64,000 nucleotides of DNA, from assembly GCA_036556325.1 (NCBI GenBank), contig DATBJR010000048.1, positions 1 through 64,000 of the forward strand, given 5' to 3'. This document shows, piece after piece, positions 59,476 to 64,000 of this stretch (its first letter is position 1; each line of letters starts with the position of its first letter). The DNA comes from DASSCW01 sp036556325. Its GTDB lineage: Bacteria; Chloroflexota; Limnocylindria; QHBO01. The notes beneath the pieces were generated by a model. It was not told the origin of the DNA, did no database searches, and saw only the letters and a list, made by a program, of their open reading frames with translations. The translations under genes and the position numbers were made by a program.

Positions 59476-61371
59476 ATGGAACCGATGGGAGCTCGCCTTC
59501 CCGAGCTGGACATGCACCTGGAGCGGCAGATGCGCTCGCAGGAGCGGCAGCTGGCCATCCTGCGGGCAGCGATCGCCGGCGCAGCGCTGATCACGATCGT
59601 CCTGCTGCGCGGCCAGATCGCCGCCTTCCCGTGGCTCGCCGGCCTGGCGGTGGCGGCCATCCTGTATTCCGGCGGTATCCTGCTGCTGGTCGGGCACTTC
59701 CCGGTGCGCGAGATCGGCATCGTGGCCACGGCGCTGGACATGATCGTGGTCACGCTGGCGATCTACGTGGCGCCGAACGCGCTGGACGCGTTCCTCTTCT
59801 ACCTGCCGGTGATGCTCGGCGTCGCCCTGCGCTACGGGCTGGCGGCATCGGTCTGGGCCTCGATCGTCATCGGCTTCATGTACGCCTCCGTCATCGTGGC
59901 CACCACCGGCGTGGATGCGCCGGCCCGGCAGCTGGTGGGCATCCGCCTGGCGTACGTGCTGGGGATCGGCCTGGCGGCGGGCCTCTACGCCCGGGTGGCC
60001 ATTGGCCGCGCCACCGAGAACGCGCAGCTCCAGCAGCGCCTGGCCGAGGAGGAGCGCGAGGCCGTGCGCCGCCACGAGGCCGAGCTGCTCAGCCAGCTGG
60101 CTCGCGAGTTCGGCACGTCGCTGGACCCGCGAGAGACATCACTGGCCATCGTGCGGGCCGCGGCGCCGCTGCTGGGCGACCTGACCTGGCTGCTGCTGGT
60201 GCAGCGTGCCGACCCCGTCGATCCCGGATCGCTGGGACTCGCCCTGGCCGAGGCCGACGGCCGCGACTCGGCGCTGGTCGAGCGGCTGCGCGAGCATCTG
60301 TCGCAGCGCCGGCTGCGGCTCGGCGAAGGAGTGGTCGGCGCGGCGGCCGCGACCGTGACCCCGCTGCTGGCCGCGCAGCCGCTGCGTGCCGATGCCGGCG
60401 ACCCCGACGCGATCACGGCCCTGGGTCTGAGCTCGCTGCTGGCCGCGCCCATCGTCTGGCGCGGCACGGTGCGCGGCGTGCTCGCCTCGGCGAGCACCGC
60501 GGCTCCGCAGCTGGGCCAGGGGGAGCTGCGCCTGGCGGCGGCCATCGCGGAACGGGCCGCACCCGCGCTGGACAACGCGGCGCTGTGGGGCGACCTGCAG
60601 GAGCAGATGCGCCGCGAGCAGCGGGCGCAGCGCATCAAGGATGACTTCCTCTCCATCGTCAGCCACGAGCTGCGGACGCCGCTGACCAGCATCCAGGGCT
60701 ATGCGCAGCTGCTCGAGGGACGCATGCGCGATTCGTCTGGCGCCAAGGAGCTGTCGCAGGTGCGCGTCATCCGCTCGCAGGTGACCCGTATGCGGCGCCT
60801 GGTCGAGGACCTCCTCGACGTCAGCCGCATCGACCGGCGCGGCGGGGTGAGCATCGAGCCGGAGCCACTGGACCTGGCCGAGGAGATCCGCGAGGCCGTC
60901 TCGCGCACCAGTCGTGAGCATCCGCAGCGCACGATCACCGCCGAGCTGCCGGAGACGCTTCCCATCCGGGCGGATCGCGACCGCGTGGGCCAGGTCCTGA
61001 CCAACCTGCTCGACAACGCGGTGAAGTACTCGCCCGATGGCGGGCCGGTCTCGGTCCGCGCGCGGGCGGCGGGCGACGGGGTTGAGGTGGCGGTGCTGGA
61101 TACCGGCATCGGCATCAGCCCCGAGCAGGCGGACGTCATCTTCGAGCGCTTCTTCCAGGCCGACGTCGACGCCGGACGCCGCTTCGGCGGCCTGGGGCTG
61201 GGCCTCTACATCACGCGAGCCATCGTCGAGGCGCACGGCGGCGAGATCTCGGCGCGGCCGAACGCCGAGGCGGGCCACGGCACCGAGATCCGCTTCACCC
61301 TGCCGCGCGTGGCGCGCGTCACGACGCCCATCACCGAGCCCATCCCGCCCTTCGTCGCCCGCCGCGGCTAG
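59476..61371 (+). CDS. Membrane GAF-domain sensor histidine kinase
   Basis: A 631-residue kinase. Five or six transmembrane helices lie between about residues 30 and 175 (ILRAAIAGAALITIVLL, PNALDAFLFYLPVMLGVALR). A coiled coil and a GAF-like domain follow at about 215-375, then DHp with H397 (DFLSIVSHELRTPLTSIQGY) and a HATPase domain (VLTNLLDNAVKYSPDGG, DTGIGISPEQADVIFERFFQ, GGLGLGLYITRAIVEAHGG). No response regulator is adjacent, so it may be an orphan or have a distant partner. Its TAG stop is the beginning of the TAGACT before the next gene. Confidence 0.92.
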   Translation: MEPMGARLPELDMHLERQMRSQERQLAILRAAIAGAALITIVLLRGQIAAFPWLAGLAVAAILYSGGILLLVGHFPVREIGIVATALDMIVVTLAIYVAPNALDAFLFYLPVMLGVALRYGLAASVWASIVIGFMYASVIVATTGVDAPARQLVGIRLAYVLGIGLAAGLYARVAIGRATENAQLQQRLAEEEREAVRRHEAELLSQLAREFGTSLDPRETSLAIVRAAAPLLGDLTWLLLVQRADPVDPGSLGLALAEADGRDSALVERLREHLSQRRLRLGEGVVGAAAATVTPLLAAQPLRADAGDPDAITALGLSSLLAAPIVWRGTVRGVLASASTAAPQLGQGELRLAAAIAERAAPALDNAALWGDLQEQMRREQRAQRIKDDFLSIVSHELRTPLTSIQGYAQLLEGRMRDSSGAKELSQVRVIRSQVTRMRRLVEDLLDVSRIDRRGGVSIEPEPLDLAEEIREAVSRTSREHPQRTITAELPETLPIRADRDRVGQVLTNLLDNAVKYSPDGGPVSVRARAAGDGVEVAVLDTGIGISPEQADVIFERFFQADVDAGRRFGGLGLGLYITRAIVEAHGGEISARPNAEAGHGTEIRFTLPRVARVTTPITEPIPPFVARRG

Positions 61372-61374
61372 ACT
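61369..61374 (+). promoter_or_regulatory. Putative -10 box overlapping a stop codon
   Basis: TAGACT eight bases before the ATG at 61383, using the TAG stop of the kinase gene. Third example of this arrangement in the window. Confidence 0.5.
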
Positions 61375-61382
61375 CGGGGCCC

Positions 61383-62729
61383 ATGCCCCCCGTCCGTGCC
61401 TTTCGGCCGATCACCTATGCCCCGCAGCGCTTCGCATCCCCGGAGGTGGCGGCGCGCATCCGCCTTCCCGATGAGCCAGGCGCACGGCCCGGCGCAGGGC
61501 GCGCGGTCAGCGACCTGACCGAGGTCGTCTGCCCGCCCTACGACGTCATCGACGAGCCGCTGCGTGAGCGGCTGCTGGCCCGGGACCCGCACAACGCGGT
61601 GCGGCTTGAGTTCCCACCCGGCGAGGATCCGCATCATGCCGCCGCAGCTGCGCTCCGCGACTGGCTCACCGATGGGACGCTGGCGCGACGGCCGGCGGCA
61701 GCGGTCTACTACTACGCCTTCGCCACCGCCGACATGCCGGATGAGCCCACCGTCCCGGGAGTGCTGGCGCAGGTGCTGCTGGAGCCGTACGGCGGCGACG
61801 TGCGAGCCCACGAGCACACCATGCCGGGTCCCAAGGCCGACCGGCTGGCGCACCTCCAGGCGACGCGCACCCAGGTGTCGCCGATCCTGGCCATCTACTT
61901 CGACGCCAGCGAACGCTATCGCCACGTCATGGGCCGAGCCTGGACCGACGAGTGGCGGGCCCGCGACGAGGACGGCCTGCTGCACACCGCCGGTGAGGTG
62001 GAGGCCGATGACCGGCTGCTCGGCTACCTGTCGCGCCAGCGGCTGTACATCGCCGATGGGCACCACCGCTACGAGACGGCGCTGGCCTACCAGGCCGAGG
62101 TGCGCGCCAATCCGGCTCTTGCCGGCGCCGCGCCCGGGGAGCTGGCCGCCGACTGGGTGATGATGGTCCTGGTCAACGCCGAGCTCGAGGAGCTGCGGGT
62201 GCTGCCGACCCATCGGCTCCTGCGCCGCGTCGACGCGGAGGCGCTGGAGCGCCTGGCGCGCGGCGAGGTCGATCCGTGGCGTAGTGGCGCCCTGGCCGAG
62301 GAAGAGCTGCTGACCGTGCTGGGCCAGGGAGACGCGGAGCCCGTCTTCGGGCTGCTGCTCCCCGGCGGCCGCAGCTTCGTCCTGCGCATCGGCCGCGAGG
62401 CAGCGGGGGAGCGCATGCGCCGCGAACGCGTCAGCACCGCCGTCGCCAAGCTCGACCTGGCCGTCCTGCAGGCGGCGCTGCTGGATGACGTGTTGACCAT
62501 CGGCTCCGCCGACGTCGCGGCCGGCGAGCGGCTCACCTACACTAGGTCCGCGACCGAGGCGCGCAGTGCGGTGGAGGCTGGAGAGGTCCAGGCAGCCATC
62601 CTGGTGCGTCCCACGAGCCTCGAGCAGATTGCCGCGGTGGCGAGCGCGGGGGACGTGATGCCGCAGAAGTCAACCTACTTCTACCCGAAGCTGCTGACGG
62701 GCATGGCATTCAATCCGTTGGAGGGCTGA
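61383..62729 (+). CDS. DUF1015 family protein
   Basis: A 448-residue protein. Typical DUF1015 elements: AFRPITYAPQ near the start, VVCPPYDVIDEPLRERLLARDPHNAVRLE, ADGHHRYETALAYQAE and PQKSTYFYPKLLTGMAFNPL at the end. The HHRYETA motif suggests a SerC-linked or redox-related uncharacterised function; the family is widely conserved but of unknown biochemistry. It is followed by an alpha/beta hydrolase after a 9-base gap. Cytoplasmic. Confidence 0.9.
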   Translation: MPPVRAFRPITYAPQRFASPEVAARIRLPDEPGARPGAGRAVSDLTEVVCPPYDVIDEPLRERLLARDPHNAVRLEFPPGEDPHHAAAAALRDWLTDGTLARRPAAAVYYYAFATADMPDEPTVPGVLAQVLLEPYGGDVRAHEHTMPGPKADRLAHLQATRTQVSPILAIYFDASERYRHVMGRAWTDEWRARDEDGLLHTAGEVEADDRLLGYLSRQRLYIADGHHRYETALAYQAEVRANPALAGAAPGELAADWVMMVLVNAELEELRVLPTHRLLRRVDAEALERLARGEVDPWRSGALAEEELLTVLGQGDAEPVFGLLLPGGRSFVLRIGREAAGERMRRERVSTAVAKLDLAVLQAALLDDVLTIGSADVAAGERLTYTRSATEARSAVEAGEVQAAILVRPTSLEQIAAVASAGDVMPQKSTYFYPKLLTGMAFNPLEG

Positions 62730-62738
62730 TCGAGAGCC

Positions 62739-63605
62739 GTGGTCCAGGCCATCAAGCGCGACGAGGTCTACATCGAGCCGGAAGGCATCTACGTCGAGAC
62801 GCACCAGCCGGAACGCCGCAGCCGCAAGCCCCCACTCCTCCTCGTCCACGGCGCGCTGGCCGGGTCATGGATGTGGTCGAGCTTCGCGGCCTACTTCGCC
62901 GAACGTGGCTGGGAAGCGCACGCCATGAACTTCCGCGGCCACTACACCTCCGACCTGGCCGACCTGTCGACGGTCACCATGCGCGACTACGCGGACGACA
63001 TCGGCGTCGCGGTGCGCCAGCTCGGCCGCCCGCCGGTCGTCATCGGCTGGGGGATCGGCGCGCTGGCGGCGATGCTGTACGCCGAACGCGCCCCCGTCCT
63101 GGGCCTGGTGCTGCTGGCGCCCTCGCCGCCGGCCGCGGCGCTGCCGCGCCGGCCGAGCGACCACGAGCTGAAGGACGTGCCGCCGGTCTACGACGCGCGC
63201 TGGTGGGGCTGGATCACCGACTGGGACCGGCTGCACGAGACGATGCCGGACATGGGCGACGAGGCGCTGGAGAAGATGCAGGAGATGCTCGACGGCGCCC
63301 GGGAGTCGGGCAGCGCGCGCCGAGAGCGGATGCGGGGCGTCAACGTCGACACGGCACGCATTGACGTCCCGGCCCTTGTCATCGCCGCGGGGCGCGACGA
63401 CGTGATCCACCCGACCGAGGCGCGGCGCACCGCCGACCTCCTCGGCGCGGGCTATGAATACATCCCATCGGCCTCCCACTTCGGCCTGGTGATGGGCGAG
63501 GAGACGTGGCCGCAGGTCGCGGCCGCCGTCCTGGGCTGGCTCGAGGAACGGCGGCACGCCATGACGGCCTCCCTGGCGACGGCGGGCGCCGGAGCCGGGA
63601 GCTGA
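62739..63605 (+). CDS. Alpha/beta hydrolase
   Basis: A 288-residue alpha/beta hydrolase fold. LLLVHGALAGSWMWSSFAAYFAERGW carries the HG oxyanion loop. VVIGWGIGALAAMLYAERAPVLGLVLLAPSPP is the nucleophile-elbow region, but with GWGIGA in place of GxSxG. The serine is thus replaced by glycine; no canonical nucleophile is visible. VPALVIAAGRDDVIHPTEARRTADLLGAGYEYIPSASHFGLVMG provides the acid and histidine. It may be a non-hydrolytic or altered member. GTG at 62739, 9 bases after DUF1015. Confidence 0.8.
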   Translation: MVQAIKRDEVYIEPEGIYVETHQPERRSRKPPLLLVHGALAGSWMWSSFAAYFAERGWEAHAMNFRGHYTSDLADLSTVTMRDYADDIGVAVRQLGRPPVVIGWGIGALAAMLYAERAPVLGLVLLAPSPPAAALPRRPSDHELKDVPPVYDARWWGWITDWDRLHETMPDMGDEALEKMQEMLDGARESGSARRERMRGVNVDTARIDVPALVIAAGRDDVIHPTEARRTADLLGAGYEYIPSASHFGLVMGEETWPQVAAAVLGWLEERRHAMTASLATAGAGAGS

Positions 63606-63701
63606 ACGAGCGCGCCGCGGGGCGGTGCAGTGATTGTGCCTGCCAATCGTGACCGGACGGTCCGGCCACGGGGGAGCTGAGGAGACAACAGGAGGAGATT
63701 C

Positions 63702-64000
63702 GTGAAGAGTCCCATTTCAATCGGCCGGCGCATGCGAAGCGTCGCCATCGGCCTGGCCATGGCGCTCGTCTTCGCGACGGCCGGCATGGCCATCGGCACG
63801 GTGATCAACGGGGTGGAGATCATCACGCCGAAGCATGCGGATGACATCACCAACATCGACGTCCTGCGCCGCGAGATCAAGAACTACTACGGCACGCCCG
63901 ACGCCAGCACCGGGTCCGCGCCGGATGCAGGCTGGACGCTGCCGCTGAATCTGGACAGCAACTATGCCAAGGAAGCACGGTCCATGGCCGCCAAGGGTCG
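63702..64000 (+). CDS. Partial secreted protein, possibly HAD-type acid phosphatase
   Basis: At least 99 residues, running off the window. GTG at 63702 has a strong GGAGGAG ribosome site. A signal peptide (MRSVAIGLAMALVFATAGMA) is followed by NIDVLRREIKNYYGTPDAST and LDSNYAKEARSMAAKG. A YYG tract with a later Tyr/Ala helix resembles secreted class B/plant-type acid phosphatases of the HAD superfamily, but the catalytic DxDx motif lies beyond the edge. Tentative. Confidence 0.55.
   Translation, partial: MKSPISIGRRMRSVAIGLAMALVFATAGMAIGTVINGVEIITPKHADDITNIDVLRREIKNYYGTPDASTGSAPDAGWTLPLNLDSNYAKEARSMAAKG

Noticed and set aside
63653..63665. Inverted repeat CCGGAC-G-GTCCGG upstream of the last gene
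   Set aside because: Six-base GC-only arms are common by chance here and the repeat is not placed against a promoter I can see.

Overview
The window is a very GC-rich (roughly 70% by eye), densely coded bacterial chromosome segment. About 68 protein genes lie on both strands, and no stretch over about 165 bases lacks a gene. I see no rRNA or tRNA gene, insertion sequence, integrase, phage gene or CRISPR array, so it reads as ordinary core/metabolic chromosome. Two F420-type luciferase-like enzymes, a four-subunit 2-oxoacid:ferredoxin oxidoreductase, a DUF2277 gene, many GTG/TTG starts and many operon heads with a TANNNT hexamer only 6-10 nt before the start codon suggest a high-GC Chloroflexota (Limnocylindria-like) bacterium. 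High-GC Actinomycetota is the main alternative. This placement is inference.

Layout. 1-8.8 kb: secreted gluzincin protease, ArsR regulator plus thioredoxin, S9 peptidase plus cyclophilin, a lipoprotein, and an ECF42-type sigma factor with its DGPF partner. 8.9-13 kb: DMT exporter, CapA-like lipoprotein and VanY-like carboxypeptidase. 13-16.5 kb: 2-oxoacid:ferredoxin oxidoreductase operon (delta-alpha-beta-gamma), whose beta subunit has an unusual duplicated C-terminal module. 16.5-19.4 kb: DapA-family lyase, adenosine deaminase and a TipA-type MerR regulator. 19.5-27.7 kb: ferredoxin, EthD, three crotonases, hydroxyacyl-CoA dehydrogenase, acetyltransferase, HIT protein, MFS and HAD genes, suggesting an acyl-CoA degradation cluster. 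27.7-34.6 kb: a polyamine-type ABC transporter without an ATPase, with HbpS/GlcG and BBE-flavoprotein genes, a PuuB-like oxidase and a divergent PuuR-like regulator. 34.7-42.2 kb: thiolase, EamA exporter, F420 enzyme, acetyltransferases and a two-component system. 42.3-47.1 kb: a four-gene operon of a PilT/CpaF-like ATPase, MoxR AAA+ ATPase, DUF1232 membrane protein and VWA protein. 47.1-50.2 kb: F420 enzyme, two unknown small proteins, DppA-like peptidase and flavin reductase. 50.2-55.8 kb: aminotransferase plus a complete second polyamine ABC transporter. 55.9-64 kb: acyl-CoA dehydrogenase, acetoacetyl-CoA synthetase, sensor kinase, DUF1015 protein, alpha/beta hydrolase and a partial secreted protein.

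How they fit. Two themes dominate. One is acyl-CoA/ketone-body metabolism feeding reduced ferredoxin chemistry: crotonases, dehydrogenases, thiolase, AACS and the oxidoreductase. The other is polyamine or related amine uptake and oxidation: two ABC systems, a PuuB-like oxidase, a GabT-like aminotransferase and a PuuR-like regulator. The most novel-looking items are the MoxR/VWA/PilT-like operon, the duplicated tail of the oxidoreductase beta subunit, the zinc-ribbon crotonase, and a leaderless promoter architecture in which upstream TAG stop codons sometimes form the start of a -10 box.
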